Both the position numbers and the translations under genes were made by a program. From positions 393,427 through 457,426 of the forward strand of contig NZ_SGWR01000005.1 of NCBI RefSeq assembly GCF_004217315.1: a DNA stretch of 64,000 nt, read 5' to 3'. Positions 45,628 through 55,553 of this stretch are shown here, one piece after another (position 1 is the stretch's first letter; each line of letters starts with the position of its first letter). The stretch is from Corticibacter populi (lineage in GTDB: Bacteria; Pseudomonadota; Gammaproteobacteria; Burkholderiales; Burkholderiaceae_C). The notes beneath the pieces were generated by a model that made no database searches, was not told the DNA's origin, and saw only the letters and a program-made list of their open reading frames with translations.

Positions 45628-47499
45628 CTACTCCTGTTGCCCCGCAAACTGCGCCGCATACAGCCGCGCATAGCTGCCGCCGGCGGCCAGCAGTTCGGCG
45701 TGGCGGCCTTGCTCGACGATGCGGCCGGCCTCCATCACGATGATGCGGTCGGCATCGCGGATGGTGGAGAGGCGGTGCGCGATGATGAAGCTGGTGCGCT
45801 CGGCGCGCAGGGCGTTCATGGCCTTTTGCAGCAGCAGTTCGGTGCGGGTGTCCACCGAGCTGGTGGCCTCGTCGAGGATGAGTACGCTGGGCTGCGCCAG
45901 GAAGGCGCGGGCGATGGTGATGAGCTGGCGCTGGCCGACCGAGAGGCTGGAGGCCTCGTCGTCCAGCACCGTGTCGTAGCCATCGGGCAGGCGGCGTACG
46001 AAGGCATCGACGTAGGTGGCGCGGGCGGCTTCGAGGATCTCCGCCGGCGTGGCATCGGGGCGGCCATAGGCGATGTTGGCGCGGATGCTGCCGCCAAACA
46101 GCCAGGTGTCCTGCAACACCATGGCGGTGCGGCGGCGCAGTTGCGCGCGGGCCATGGTGCGGATGTCCATGCCGTCGAGGGTGATGCGCCCCTGGTCGAT
46201 CTCGTAGAAGCGCAGGATGAGGTTGACCAGCGTGGTCTTGCCCGAGCCGCTGGGCCCGACGATGGCGATGGATTCGCCGGGTTCGACGGTCAGTGTCAGG
46301 TCTTCGATCAGCGGCTTGTCGGGCTGGTAGCGAAAGCGCACGTGTTCAAACACCAGGCGGCCGCAATGGGTGGCCGGCACGGCTGGCACGGTGGGGTCGG
46401 GCGTTTGCTCCTGCGCGTCGAGCAGTTCGAACACGCGCTCGGCGCTGGCTGCGCCGGACTGCACCAGGTTGACCAGCGAGCCGAGCTGGCTGAGCGGCTG
46501 GGTGAACTGGCGCGAGTACTGGATGAAGGCCTGCACGCCGCCCAGCGTGATGCTGCCTGCCGCCACCATCAGCCCACCGGCGACGGCCACCACGACGTAG
46601 GCGAGGTTGCCGATGAACATCATCGCCGGCATCACGATGCCGCTGAGGAATTGTGCGCCGAAGCTGGCTTCGTAGAGCTGCTGGTTCTGCTGTGCGAAAC
46701 GCCGGGTGACTTCGCGCCAGCGCCCGAACACGCGCACCAGTGCGTGGCCGCTGTAGGCCTCCTCGATCTGTGCGTTGAGCTCGCCGGTCAGCGCCCATTG
46801 CGCGGTGAACAGCCGTTTGGAGCGCCGCGCGATCAGGCGCGTGATGGCGAACACCAGCGGAATCACCAGCAGCGTCAGCAGCGCCAGTGGCACGGAGACG
46901 ATGAACATCATCACGCCCACGCCCAGCAGCGTCAGCACCGAATTGAGCATCTGGTTGAAGGTTTGCTGCAGGCTTTGCGAGAGGTTGTCGATGTCGTTGG
47001 TGACGCGGCTGAGCAGTTCGCCGCGCGGCATGGTGTCGAAGTAGGCCAGCGGCAGGCGGTGCAGCTTGGCCTCGACGCGCTCGCGCAGCCGCCAGGTGGT
47101 GCGCTGGGTGATGCGGTTGAGCAGCCATGCTTGCGCCCAGCCGAACAGCGCCGAGAACAGGTACAACGCCACGGCAGCGGCGAGAAAACGCGCCAGCAGC
47201 GGGAAGTCGATGGCGATCGCGGGGCTGCTGGCCGCGGTGTCTGTCATGTCGGCAGGGGCGCCGGTCACGCCCGCGACGATGACGTTGGTGGCCTCGCCCA
47301 GCAGCAGCGGTCCCAGCGCCGAGAGCGCCACGCTGGCCGCACTCAGCAGCAGCGCCAGCACGATGGCTCGGCGCTCGGGGGCCAGCAGGCTGGCGATGCG
47401 CCGCAGCGCGCCACGCAGATCGCGCGAGCGCTCGGTGGGCACGCCATGCTGGGGCATGCCCGGGCCGTTGCGGGAGGAGGTGTGCGACGTGCTGCTCAT
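45628..47499 (-). CDS. ABC exporter half-transporter, subunit 2
   Basis: 623 residues. Type-1 ABC exporter: six membrane segments in residues about 40-350, then an ATPase domain with Walker A GPSGSGKTT, signature LSVGQRQLITIARAF, Walker B VLILDEATSSVDTRTE and the H-loop IAHRLSTI. All ATPase motifs are canonical apart from SVG for SGG in the signature. The start overlaps the stop of subunit 1 (ATGA), the usual sign of a heterodimer such as MdlAB or LmrCD. Drug or lipid export is the family role; substrate unknown. Confidence 0.92.
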   Translation of the reverse strand: MSSTSHTSSRNGPGMPQHGVPTERSRDLRGALRRIASLLAPERRAIVLALLLSAASVALSALGPLLLGEATNVIVAGVTGAPADMTDTAASSPAIAIDFPLLARFLAAAVALYLFSALFGWAQAWLLNRITQRTTWRLRERVEAKLHRLPLAYFDTMPRGELLSRVTNDIDNLSQSLQQTFNQMLNSVLTLLGVGVMMFIVSVPLALLTLLVIPLVFAITRLIARRSKRLFTAQWALTGELNAQIEEAYSGHALVRVFGRWREVTRRFAQQNQQLYEASFGAQFLSGIVMPAMMFIGNLAYVVVAVAGGLMVAAGSITLGGVQAFIQYSRQFTQPLSQLGSLVNLVQSGAASAERVFELLDAQEQTPDPTVPAVPATHCGRLVFEHVRFRYQPDKPLIEDLTLTVEPGESIAIVGPSGSGKTTLVNLILRFYEIDQGRITLDGMDIRTMARAQLRRRTAMVLQDTWLFGGSIRANIAYGRPDATPAEILEAARATYVDAFVRRLPDGYDTVLDDEASSLSVGQRQLITIARAFLAQPSVLILDEATSSVDTRTELLLQKAMNALRAERTSFIIAHRLSTIRDADRIIVMEAGRIVEQGRHAELLAAGGSYARLYAAQFAGQQE

Positions 47500-49247
47500 G
47501 GCCGCCCCTCCTGGGGGGTGTTTTCAGTGGGCGTCTGCTCCATCTGGCTGCGCGCGATTTCGGCATAGGCGGGGCAGTCGTGCAGCAGCTCCTCGTGCGT
47601 GCCGCGGGCACTGATGCGGCCGTCTTCCAGCAGCAGGATCTGATCGGCACTGGTGATGGAGGCGATGCGCTGCGCCACGACGATGCGGGTGGCGCCATCG
47701 CTGTGGCTGGCCAGTGCCTGGCGCAGGCGGGCGTCGGTGGCGGTGTCCAGGGCCGAGAAGGAGTCGTCGAACAGGTAGATGCGCGGGCGCCTGACCACGG
47801 CGCGGGCGATCGACAGGCGCTGGCGCTGGCCACCGGAGACGTTGGTGCCACCCTGCGCGATCGGTGCCTGCAGGCCTTGCGGGAGCTGGGCGACGAAATC
47901 GCGCGCCTGGGCGATTTCCAGCGCCTGCCACAGTTGTGCGTCGCTGGCCTGCGGGTCGCCATAGCGCAGGTTCGAGGCCACGGTGCCGGAGAACAGGTAA
48001 GGCCGCTGCGGCACCAGCGCGAGTTGGGCGTACAGCGTGTCCTCATGCAGTGTCCGCACGTCCACGCCGCCAATGCGCACACTGCCGGCGGTGGCGTCGA
48101 ACAGCCGCGCGGCCAGGTTCACCAGCGTGGTCTTGCCGCTGCCGGTGGCGCCGACGATGGCCGTGGTGGTGCCGGGTGCGGCGGTGAAGCGGATGTTTTG
48201 CAGCACCGGGCGCTCGGCGCCGGGGTAGGAGAAATCGACGTCGCAAAACTCCAGCAGGCCGGGCGTGGGCACGGTGGTCGCCGTGCCGTCCAGGCGCACA
48301 CTGGGGCTGGTGTTCAGCACTTCGCCGATGCGCCGTGCCGAGACGGCCGCGCGCGGCGCGATGAAGGCCAGCATGGTCGAGATCAGAATCGCCATCAGCA
48401 ACTGCACCAGGTAGCTCAGGAAGGCGATCAGCGCCCCTACCTCCATGCCCGCCTCGATGCGGCTGGCGCCAAACCACACGACTGCCACGCTGGTGAGGTT
48501 GAGGATCAGCATCGAGACCGGGAACATCAGTGCGAACAGCCGGCCCACGCCCAGCGCGGTCTCGGTAATGGCCGTGTTGGCCTGGGCGAAGCGCTGCGTC
48601 TCCACGTCCTCGGTGACGAAGGCGCGGATCACGCGGATGCCCGAGAGCTGCTCGCGCAGCACGCGGTTGAGGTCATCGGTCTGGCCCTGCATGCGCTCGA
48701 ACAGCGGCAGCATGCGCGAGATGATCAGCCCCAGCACCACCAGCAATACCGGCACGGCCAGCACCATCACGCGCGAGAGCGCCACATCCAGGCTCAGCGC
48801 CATGGCCACGCCACCAACGGCCAGGAACAGCGAGGTGAAGGCCATGGAGCAAACCATCAATACCAGCATCTGCACCTGCTGCACGTCGTTGGTGCTGCGC
48901 GTGAGCAGGCTGGGCGCGCCGAACTGCTGCACCTCGCGTTCGGAGAACTGCGCCACCTGCGCGAATACCGCCGCGCGCAGATCGCGCCCCAGCCGCATCG
49001 CCACCTTGGCGCCGAACCACACGGCGGCAATGGCTGCGGCGATCTGCAGCAGCGACACGCCAAGCATCACCGCGCCCGTGGTGACGATGTGGCCGGTATC
49101 GCCGGTCAGGACACCCCGGTCGATGATGTCGGCGTTGAGCTTGGGCAGGTACAGCGAGGCCAGCGACTGCAGCAATTGCAGCAGCCCAACGGCCAGCAGC
49201 AGCGCACTGTAGGGGCGCAGGAAACGCCGCAACAGCGTTGGCAGCAT
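47496..49247 (-). CDS. ABC exporter half-transporter, subunit 1
   Basis: 583 residues from the ATG at 49247 with CGGAG upstream. Six membrane segments and an ATPase domain: Walker A GATGSGKTT, signature VSGGQRQRLSIARAV, Walker B IYLFDDSFSALDTAT. The Walker B is followed by Asp in place of the catalytic Glu (FDDS), and the switch His is Gln in VVAQRIASI, so this subunit holds the degenerate ATP site common in heterodimeric exporters; subunit 2 supplies the canonical residues. A structured repeat lies just upstream at 49331-49451. Confidence 0.92.
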   Translation of the reverse strand: MLPTLLRRFLRPYSALLLAVGLLQLLQSLASLYLPKLNADIIDRGVLTGDTGHIVTTGAVMLGVSLLQIAAAIAAVWFGAKVAMRLGRDLRAAVFAQVAQFSEREVQQFGAPSLLTRSTNDVQQVQMLVLMVCSMAFTSLFLAVGGVAMALSLDVALSRVMVLAVPVLLVVLGLIISRMLPLFERMQGQTDDLNRVLREQLSGIRVIRAFVTEDVETQRFAQANTAITETALGVGRLFALMFPVSMLILNLTSVAVVWFGASRIEAGMEVGALIAFLSYLVQLLMAILISTMLAFIAPRAAVSARRIGEVLNTSPSVRLDGTATTVPTPGLLEFCDVDFSYPGAERPVLQNIRFTAAPGTTTAIVGATGSGKTTLVNLAARLFDATAGSVRIGGVDVRTLHEDTLYAQLALVPQRPYLFSGTVASNLRYGDPQASDAQLWQALEIAQARDFVAQLPQGLQAPIAQGGTNVSGGQRQRLSIARAVVRRPRIYLFDDSFSALDTATDARLRQALASHSDGATRIVVAQRIASITSADQILLLEDGRISARGTHEELLHDCPAYAEIARSQMEQTPTENTPQEGRP

Positions 49248-49330
49248 GGTGACTCCGGGAGAGTGATTGGTTGTCAAGGAAACGCTGGATTATTCAGCGT
49301 TTCTCGAAGGGCGATCGGGCCTTGGCAATG

Positions 49331-49451
49331 ATCCTGGAAACGGCAGTTGAACGCGCTCTGACCCGGCAGGTCAGCGGCAACGAAGCAGCACATTTCAATG
49401 TTCATGCGGCTTTGCACAAGAGCGCGAGCGGTCGACTGCCGTTTCCAGGAT
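49331..49451. repeat. 121-base palindromic element (MITE- or REP-like)
   Basis: Perfect 17-base inverted arms (49331-49347 and 49435-49451; ATCCTGGAAACGGCAGT) enclose a second inverted pair CGCGCTCT / AGAGCGCG (49352-49359, 49419-49426) and an inner hairpin CTGACC-CGGCA-GGTCAG (49358-49374). It fills most of the gap between the ABC exporter and the efflux outer-membrane gene, and its end meets the TAA stop of the latter. No coding capacity. Confidence 0.65.
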
Positions 49452-50905
49452 TATCTGCCCGCATCACCGGTGGTCGTGGTGCGGGCGGTTAGTGGCTCGC
49501 CTGATGCCTCGCCTGTCGCCTCGCCGCCCAGCACCTTGTAGAGCATGACCCGGTTGGTGGCTTCCGTCAGGGCCAGCGAGATCAGGCCCTGCTCGGCGCT
49601 GTAGAGGTTGCGCTGGGCGGTGAGCGCTTCGAGTGAGCTGTCGACTCCTTCGCGCCAGCGGGCGTCGGCCAGGGTGTGGCTGCGCGCGGTGGCTACCACC
49701 AGCGCGCGCTGTGCGTCCAGCCGCGCGTCGATGCGGGCGCGTTCGTCGAGCGCGTCGGCCACTTCGCTAAAGGCGGTCTGGATGGCTTTTTCGTACTCGG
49801 CCACGGTGATGTCGCGCGAGAGGGTGGCCACGTCCAGCTCCGCCTGCAAGGCGCCGGCACTGAAGATGGGCACGGTGATGTTGGGCACGAAGGACCAGAT
49901 GCGGCTGGCGCCGTTGAACAGATCCGAGAGCGTGCTGCTGCCGACGCCAGCCGAAGTGGTCAGCGAGAAGCTGGGGAAGAATGCGGCGCGCGCGGCGCCG
50001 ATGTTGGCGTTCGCCGCTTGCAGCTCGTATTCTGCAGCCAGCACGTCCGGGCGTTGCAGCAGCACGCTGGAGTCGAGCCTGGCGGGCAGCGGCGCCAGCG
50101 CCACAAGGTCGGCCAGTGGCTGCTCTGGCGCCGGCAGCAGTGCCTCGGGAATGGGCGCCCCCACCAGCAGGTCAAGCGCATTGCGCGCCTGTGCCAGCGT
50201 GGTGTCGTAGCTGGCGACGTCGGCGCGCGCGGTCTCGACGCTGGCCTGCATCGAGGCCAGATCGACGCCGGAGACCATCCCTTCGTCATGGCGCAGCTGC
50301 GTCAACGCCAGCGAGCGTTGCTGGCTTTGCAGGGTTTGCCGCGCCAGCGCCAGTTGTTGCTGGTAGGCGGCCACGTTCAGCCACTGGCTGGCGACTTCGG
50401 CAATCAGGCTCAGGCGGGTGCTGCGCTGCGTTTCGGCCGTGGCGAGGTAGCTTTGCAGCGCCTGGTCGCGCAGGCTGCGCACGCGGCCGAACAGGTCCAG
50501 CTCCCAACTGCTGAGGCCGACTTCGGCGCTGTAGTTGCGGCTGGTGGTGCCACTGGCGCTGCGCGCGGCGCTTTGGCCGCCGGCGGCGTTGACGGTGGGC
50601 CACTGCGCCGCATCCTGAATGCGGTACTGCGCGCGAGCCTGCTCGATGTTGAGCAGCGCCACGCGCAGGTCGCGGTTGTGCGCCAGCGCGGTGGCGATGA
50701 CCTGTTGCAGGCGCGCGTCGATGAAGACTTCGCGCCAGTCGGGCAGTTGCCACTCGACGGCCGTGGCGCTGGCGCTGCTGCCTGCCGGCGTCGACCATTG
50801 CTGCGGCACGGGCGCCGCCGGGCGCTCGTAGTCAGGCGCCAGGCTGGCGCAACCGGCCAGCACGAGTGCAAGGCTGGTGGACAGGAGTGTTTGCTTGCGA
50901 CGCAT
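49451..50905 (-). CDS. RND efflux outer-membrane channel lipoprotein (OprM/NodT family)
   Basis: 484 residues, ATG at 50905 sharing one base with the stop of the RND pump gene. Signal with lipobox LAGC (residue about 19), then CASLAPDYERP typical of NodT lipoproteins. Two OEP repeats make the beta-barrel and alpha-barrel: GLSSWELDLFGRVRSL and later LRRPD-type LLQRPDVLAAEYELQAAN. Together with pump and adaptor it spans the envelope. The last 20 residues are Thr-rich and end exactly at a palindromic element, which may have replaced the original 3' end. Confidence 0.92.
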   Translation of the reverse strand: MRRKQTLLSTSLALVLAGCASLAPDYERPAAPVPQQWSTPAGSSASATAVEWQLPDWREVFIDARLQQVIATALAHNRDLRVALLNIEQARAQYRIQDAAQWPTVNAAGGQSAARSASGTTSRNYSAEVGLSSWELDLFGRVRSLRDQALQSYLATAETQRSTRLSLIAEVASQWLNVAAYQQQLALARQTLQSQQRSLALTQLRHDEGMVSGVDLASMQASVETARADVASYDTTLAQARNALDLLVGAPIPEALLPAPEQPLADLVALAPLPARLDSSVLLQRPDVLAAEYELQAANANIGAARAAFFPSFSLTTSAGVGSSTLSDLFNGASRIWSFVPNITVPIFSAGALQAELDVATLSRDITVAEYEKAIQTAFSEVADALDERARIDARLDAQRALVVATARSHTLADARWREGVDSSLEALTAQRNLYSAEQGLISLALTEATNRVMLYKVLGGEATGEASGEPLTARTTTTGDAGR

Positions 50906-53900
50906 CAGATGGCCTCCGGTGGCACGGCTGTATTTGGGGTCTCGCCGTGCGCCTCGTCTGCGGCGCGGGGCTTGGTGGGAAACAGGCTGCGCACGAGCAC
51001 GTAGAACAGCGGCACGAAGAAGATGCCCAGCAGGGTCGAGGCCAGTGTGCCGCCGAACACGCCGGTGCCCAGCGAATGGCGCCCGCCCGCGCCTGCGCCC
51101 GTGCTGACGACCAGCGGCAGCACGCCGAGCAGAAAGGCCAGCGAGGTCATCAGGATGGGCCGCAGGCGCATGCGCGCGGCATGCAGCGTGGCCTCGATCA
51201 GCGATTGGCCCTTTTCCTCCAGTTCCTTGGCGAATTCGACGATGAGGATGCCGTTCTTGGCTGCCAGGCCGACGGTGGCCAGCAGGCCGACCTGGAAGTA
51301 GACGTCGTTGGACAGGCCACGCAGCGAGGTCAGCAGCACCGCGCCGACGATGCCGATGGGCACGGCCAGCATCACCGAGAACGGCACCGACCAGCTTTCG
51401 TACAACGCCGCCAGGCACAGGAACACGAACAGCAGCGAGACGGCGTACAGCAGCGGCGCCTGCGAGCCCGAGAGCTGCTCCTGGTAGGACAGGCCCGACC
51501 AGGCGTAGCCCATGCCCGAGGGCAGCTCGCCGACCAGCCGGGCGATGTCGTCCATCGCGGTGCCGGAGCTGACGCCCGAGGCCGGCTCGCCGGTGATTTC
51601 CATCGAGGCCGTGCCGTTGAAGCGCGCCAGCGAGGCCGGTGCAAAGCTCCAGCCGCTGGTGGCGAAGGCATCGAAGGGCACCATCGCGCCGTCGCTGTTG
51701 CGCACCGACCAGCGGTTGATGTCCTGCGGCAGCATGCGCGCATCGGCCTGGCCTTGCACGTACACGCGCTTGATGCGGCCGCGGTCGATGAAATCGTTGA
51801 CGTAGGAGCCGCCCATGGCGATCGACAAGGTGTCGTTGATGTCGCCGATGGTGAGGTTCTGCGCCGCCGCCTTGGCATCGTCGATGGCGATGTCGAAGGT
51901 GGGCGCGTCCTCGGCGCTGCCGTAGCGCACATTGATCAACGAGGGTTGTTGGGCAGCCCTGGCCAGCAGTTGCTCGCGCGCGGCGACCAGGGCCTCGTGG
52001 CCGGCGCCGCCCAGGTCCTGCAATTGCAGGGTGAAGCCCGCGCTCTGGCCCATGCCGGGGATGCCCGAAGGCGCCATGGCGAAGATTTCGGCATCCTTGA
52101 TGCCGGCCATCGCCATCGTGATGCGCATGCCGATCGCCTGTGCGTCGGCCTCGCGCAGCGACCAGTCCTTGAGCTTGACGAAGCCCATGCCGCTGTTCTG
52201 TCCGCTGCCGCCGAAGCTGAAGCCGGCCACGGCCATGACGGATTCGACCTCCGGCTGCTCCAGCGCGTAGTCGGAGAGCTGGTCCATCACGTCCAGCGTC
52301 AGCTCCTGCGTCGCGCCGGGCGGCAGCTTGACCTGCACCATCAGAATGCCCTGGTCTTCATCCGGCACGAAGGCGGTGGGCAGGCGCATGAACAGCACCG
52401 CCAGCGCACCGATCAGCAGGGCGTAGCCCAGCAGGCCCAGCACGCGCTGGCCCAGCAGGCCGCGCACACCATCGTGGTAGCGGCCGGTGACGCGCTCGAA
52501 GCCTCGGTTGAACGCGGCGAAGAAGCGCCCCAGCGGCCCGCGCGGCGGTGCTTCGCTGCCCTCGGGTACGTGCTTGAGGATGGTGGCGCACAGCGCCGGG
52601 GTGAGGGTGATGGCGACCAGCAGCGACAGCAGCATGGCCGCGGCAATGGTCACCGAGAACTGGCGGTAGATCATGCCGGTGGAGCCGCCGAAGAACGCCA
52701 TCGGCAGGAACACGGCCGTCAGCACCAGCGCGATGCCGATCAGCGCGCCGGTGATCTGCCCCATCGACTTGCGCGTGGCCGCGCGCGGCGACAGGCCCTC
52801 CTCGCGCATCAGGCGCTCGACGTTCTCGACCACCACGATGGCATCATCGACCAGCAGGCCGATCGCCAGCACCATCGCGAACATGCTCAGCGTGTTGATC
52901 GAGTAGCCCAGCGCCGCCAGCACGCCAAAGGTGCCCATCAGCACCACCGGCACGGCGATCGCCGGAATCAGCGTGGCGCGCCAGTTCTGCAGGAACAGGT
53001 ACATGATGAGCACCACCAGCGCGATGGCCTCCAGCAGCGTCTTGGCGACTTCCTTGATGGAGATTTCCACGAACGGCGTGGTGTCGTAGGCGATCGCGTA
53101 GGTCAGCCCTGCCGGGAAGAATTCCGACAACTCTTTCAAGCGCGCGTCCACTGCTTCCGATACGTTCAGCGCATTGGCGCCGCTGGCCAGCTCGATGCCG
53201 ATGCCCGCCGCCGGCTTGCCGTTGAAGAAGCTGACCATGTTGTAGCCCTCACTGCCCAGCTCCACGGTGGCCACGTCGCCCAGTCGCACCAGTGCGCCGC
53301 CGGGGTCGGACTTGAGCACGATCTGGCGGAACTGCTCGGCCGTCTGCAGGCGGCTGCGCGCGGAGATGGTGGCATTCAGGCGCTGGCCCTGCACCTGCGG
53401 CAGCGCGCCCAGCGCGCCGGAGGAAACATCGCTGTTCTGGGCCTGGATGGCGCTGGCGATGTCCGAAGGCATCAATGCATAGGTGCGCAGCTTGTCCGGG
53501 TCGAGCCAGATGCGCATCGCATACTTCGAGCCCATCACCTGCACGTTGCCCACGCCGGAGACGCGGCTGATCGGATCCTGCAGCGTGGCGCTCATGTAGT
53601 CGGCGATGTCGGTACGGTCCATGCTGCCGTCTTCGGAGAAGAACGACAGCACCATGAAGATGTTGCCCGAGGATTTGCTGACGGTGACGCCATCGTTCTG
53701 CACCGCATCGGGCAGCATGGACTCGGCCTGCTGCAGCTTGTTCTGCACCTGCACCTGGGCGGTGTCCGGATCGGTGCCGGACTCGAAGGTCAGCGTGACC
53801 TGCGCGCTGCCTGACGACGAGCTCGACGAGGACATGTACATCAGGTTGTCCAGCCCGGTCATCTGCTGCTCGATGACCTGGGTGACCGAGTTCTCGACCG

Positions 53901-54066
53901 TCTCGGCCGACGCACCGTTGTAGGAAGCGCTGATCGACACCGAAGGCGGCGCGATGTCCGGGTACTGCTCCAGCGGCAATGAAGTGATGGACAGAATGCC
54001 CGCCAGCGTGATGACGATGGCGATCACCCAGGCAAAGATCGGGCGATCGATGAAAAAGCGTGACAT
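50905..54066 (-). CDS. RND multidrug efflux pump (AcrB/MexB/AdeB-like)
   Basis: 1053 residues, start at 54066. HAE1-type inner-membrane proton antiporter: [19 protein letters not shown] at the N terminus, the porter loops [19 protein letters not shown], the TM4 proton-relay acidic pair in [19 protein letters not shown], and [17 protein letters not shown] near the end. Twelve membrane segments and two large periplasmic loops are as expected. An unusual run of seven Ser replaces the SSNSDSTG block of AcrB in [11 protein letters not shown]. Exports amphiphilic drugs or solvents as a trimer with the adaptor and channel encoded beside it. Confidence 0.95.
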   Translation of the reverse strand: MSRFFIDRPIFAWVIAIVITLAGILSITSLPLEQYPDIAPPSVSISASYNGASAETVENSVTQVIEQQMTGLDNLMYMSSSSSSSGSAQVTLTFESGTDPDTAQVQVQNKLQQAESMLPDAVQNDGVTVSKSSGNIFMVLSFFSEDGSMDRTDIADYMSATLQDPISRVSGVGNVQVMGSKYAMRIWLDPDKLRTYALMPSDIASAIQAQNSDVSSGALGALPQVQGQRLNATISARSRLQTAEQFRQIVLKSDPGGALVRLGDVATVELGSEGYNMVSFFNGKPAAGIGIELASGANALNVSEAVDARLKELSEFFPAGLTYAIAYDTTPFVEISIKEVAKTLLEAIALVVLIMYLFLQNWRATLIPAIAVPVVLMGTFGVLAALGYSINTLSMFAMVLAIGLLVDDAIVVVENVERLMREEGLSPRAATRKSMGQITGALIGIALVLTAVFLPMAFFGGSTGMIYRQFSVTIAAAMLLSLLVAITLTPALCATILKHVPEGSEAPPRGPLGRFFAAFNRGFERVTGRYHDGVRGLLGQRVLGLLGYALLIGALAVLFMRLPTAFVPDEDQGILMVQVKLPPGATQELTLDVMDQLSDYALEQPEVESVMAVAGFSFGGSGQNSGMGFVKLKDWSLREADAQAIGMRITMAMAGIKDAEIFAMAPSGIPGMGQSAGFTLQLQDLGGAGHEALVAAREQLLARAAQQPSLINVRYGSAEDAPTFDIAIDDAKAAAQNLTIGDINDTLSIAMGGSYVNDFIDRGRIKRVYVQGQADARMLPQDINRWSVRNSDGAMVPFDAFATSGWSFAPASLARFNGTASMEITGEPASGVSSGTAMDDIARLVGELPSGMGYAWSGLSYQEQLSGSQAPLLYAVSLLFVFLCLAALYESWSVPFSVMLAVPIGIVGAVLLTSLRGLSNDVYFQVGLLATVGLAAKNGILIVEFAKELEEKGQSLIEATLHAARMRLRPILMTSLAFLLGVLPLVVSTGAGAGGRHSLGTGVFGGTLASTLLGIFFVPLFYVLVRSLFPTKPRAADEAHGETPNTAVPPEAI

Positions 54067-54096
54067 GGGGGTGGTCTTCTGCGTGTCGGGCCCGGC

Positions 54097-55308
54097 TCAG
54101 CGGGCCCCGGAGGTGGTCGATGCGGCGGTTGAGGCTGCGGCACTCTGCGCCACCGGCTTGTCCACCACTTGCGTCTGCACCGTCGCGCCCGCACTGGCGG
54201 CGCTGCCGCCCGCCACGATCAGGCGCTCGCCCGCCTGCAGGCCGCTGCCCACCAGCCATTGGTCTGCACGGGCGTCTCCGAGCACGATCACGCGTTGCTC
54301 GACCTTGTCGTCGGTGCCGACCAGCAGCACCGTGGCCTCGCCCTTGGTGTTGCGGGTCACCGCCGTTTGCGGCACCAGGATGGCCTGCTGGTTGAGTGCC
54401 AGCGGCAACTGCGCGCGCACGTACATGCCCGGCAGCAGCATGCCGTCCGGGTTGGGCACCACCGCCCGCAAGGTCACGTTGCCGGTGCCGGTATCGACCG
54501 CATCGCCCACCACCTCCAGCGTACCGGCGTGCGGGTAGGCACTGCCGTCTTCGAGCAGCAGTTGCACCGGCACCTTGCCATCGACCGCCTGCAGCGTGCC
54601 GCTGGCCAACTGGCGCTGCAGCGCCAGCAACTGCGTGCTGGACTGGGTCACATCCACGTACAGCGGATCGAGCTGGCGGATGGTGGCCAGCGCCGCCTCC
54701 TGGCTGGCCGTCACCAGCGCGCCCGGCGTCACCGTCGAGGTACCGATGCGCCCGGCGATGGGGGCCTTGATGCGGGTGTAGTCCAACTCGATGCGCGCGG
54801 TCTGCACGGCGGCGCGGGCTGCCTGCACGGCCGCCTCGTTCTGGCGCAGCGTGGCCTGCGCTTCGTCCAGATCCTGCTGGCTGACCGCGTCGAGCCGGCT
54901 CAGGCGCGCGTAGCGCTCGGCCTTGGGCTTGGCCGCGAGCACCGCCGCCTCGGCCTGCGCCAGCGTCGCGCGGGCGCTGTCGTAGGCGGCCTGGTAGCTG
55001 GCCGGATCGATCTGGTAGAGCACCTCGCCCGCCTTGACCTGCTGGCCCTCGGTGAACAGGCGCTGCTGGATGATGCCGCCGACCTGCGGGCGCACGTCCG
55101 ACACCAGGTAGGCCACCGTGCGCCCAGACAACGTCTGCTCTACCTGCACGGCCTGTGTCTTCACCGGCCAGACATCGACCTGCGGCGCCGCCGGTGGCGG
55201 CAGCGCCGCAGGCTCTTGTGAACAGGCGCCCAGCGCCAGCGACAACGCCAATGTGAAGACCGGCAGCAGGGGGCTGCGCCGCTTGCTGCCACGGAAGTTC
55301 AATGCCAT
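54097..55308 (-). CDS. RND efflux periplasmic adaptor lipoprotein (AcrA/MexA-like)
   Basis: 403 residues, start at 55308. Signal with lipobox LGAC (about residue 29). Order of domains: split lipoyl domain (EVRPQVGG-type VRPQVGGIIQQRLFTEG and ELDYTRIKAPIAGRIG), a helical hairpin with heptads (SRLDAVSQQDLDEAQATL), beta barrel and a membrane-proximal domain, then a Ser/Thr/Ala-rich tail. It bridges pump and channel. First gene of the efflux operon, 30 bases before the pump gene. Confidence 0.94.
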   Translation of the reverse strand: MALNFRGSKRRSPLLPVFTLALSLALGACSQEPAALPPPAAPQVDVWPVKTQAVQVEQTLSGRTVAYLVSDVRPQVGGIIQQRLFTEGQQVKAGEVLYQIDPASYQAAYDSARATLAQAEAAVLAAKPKAERYARLSRLDAVSQQDLDEAQATLRQNEAAVQAARAAVQTARIELDYTRIKAPIAGRIGTSTVTPGALVTASQEAALATIRQLDPLYVDVTQSSTQLLALQRQLASGTLQAVDGKVPVQLLLEDGSAYPHAGTLEVVGDAVDTGTGNVTLRAVVPNPDGMLLPGMYVRAQLPLALNQQAILVPQTAVTRNTKGEATVLLVGTDDKVEQRVIVLGDARADQWLVGSGLQAGERLIVAGGSAASAGATVQTQVVDKPVAQSAAASTAASTTSGAR

Positions 55309-55553
55309 GGGGAAACCTCAGGAAAACGCGATGTTTGGCGATGCTTGGATATGGGGCCACGGCGCCAGGCGCCGTGGCCCGGGAGCAGGGCGGGACGGCC
55401 TGCCAGGGGACGGGAGGCGACTCTAAGGTACAAAATTGCAGGAATTAAGAAGTTTCTTCGCCGACCCAGGACATGGCAGGCGCAATCATGCGCCAGCGCC
55501 AATCGGGACTAAAGTAGCCCGGTTTTTGGTCTACCCACGGAGGAGCGCGGCGC
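55309..55553. promoter_or_regulatory. Divergent promoter region of the efflux operon and its two-component system
   Basis: 245 bases between the adaptor gene (minus) and the histidine kinase gene (plus). A short AT-rich stretch at 55425-55460 holds the dyad GAAG-TTT-CTTC (55449-55459). The kinase start is preceded by GGAGGAG. The response regulator probably binds here, but I cannot identify its site. Confidence 0.35.

Noticed and set aside
50866..53814. Open frame of 982 codons on the plus strand opposite the RND pump gene
   Set aside because: Shadow of the pump gene: His/Gln/Arg-rich low-complexity translation with no domain, on the wrong strand of a canonical pump.
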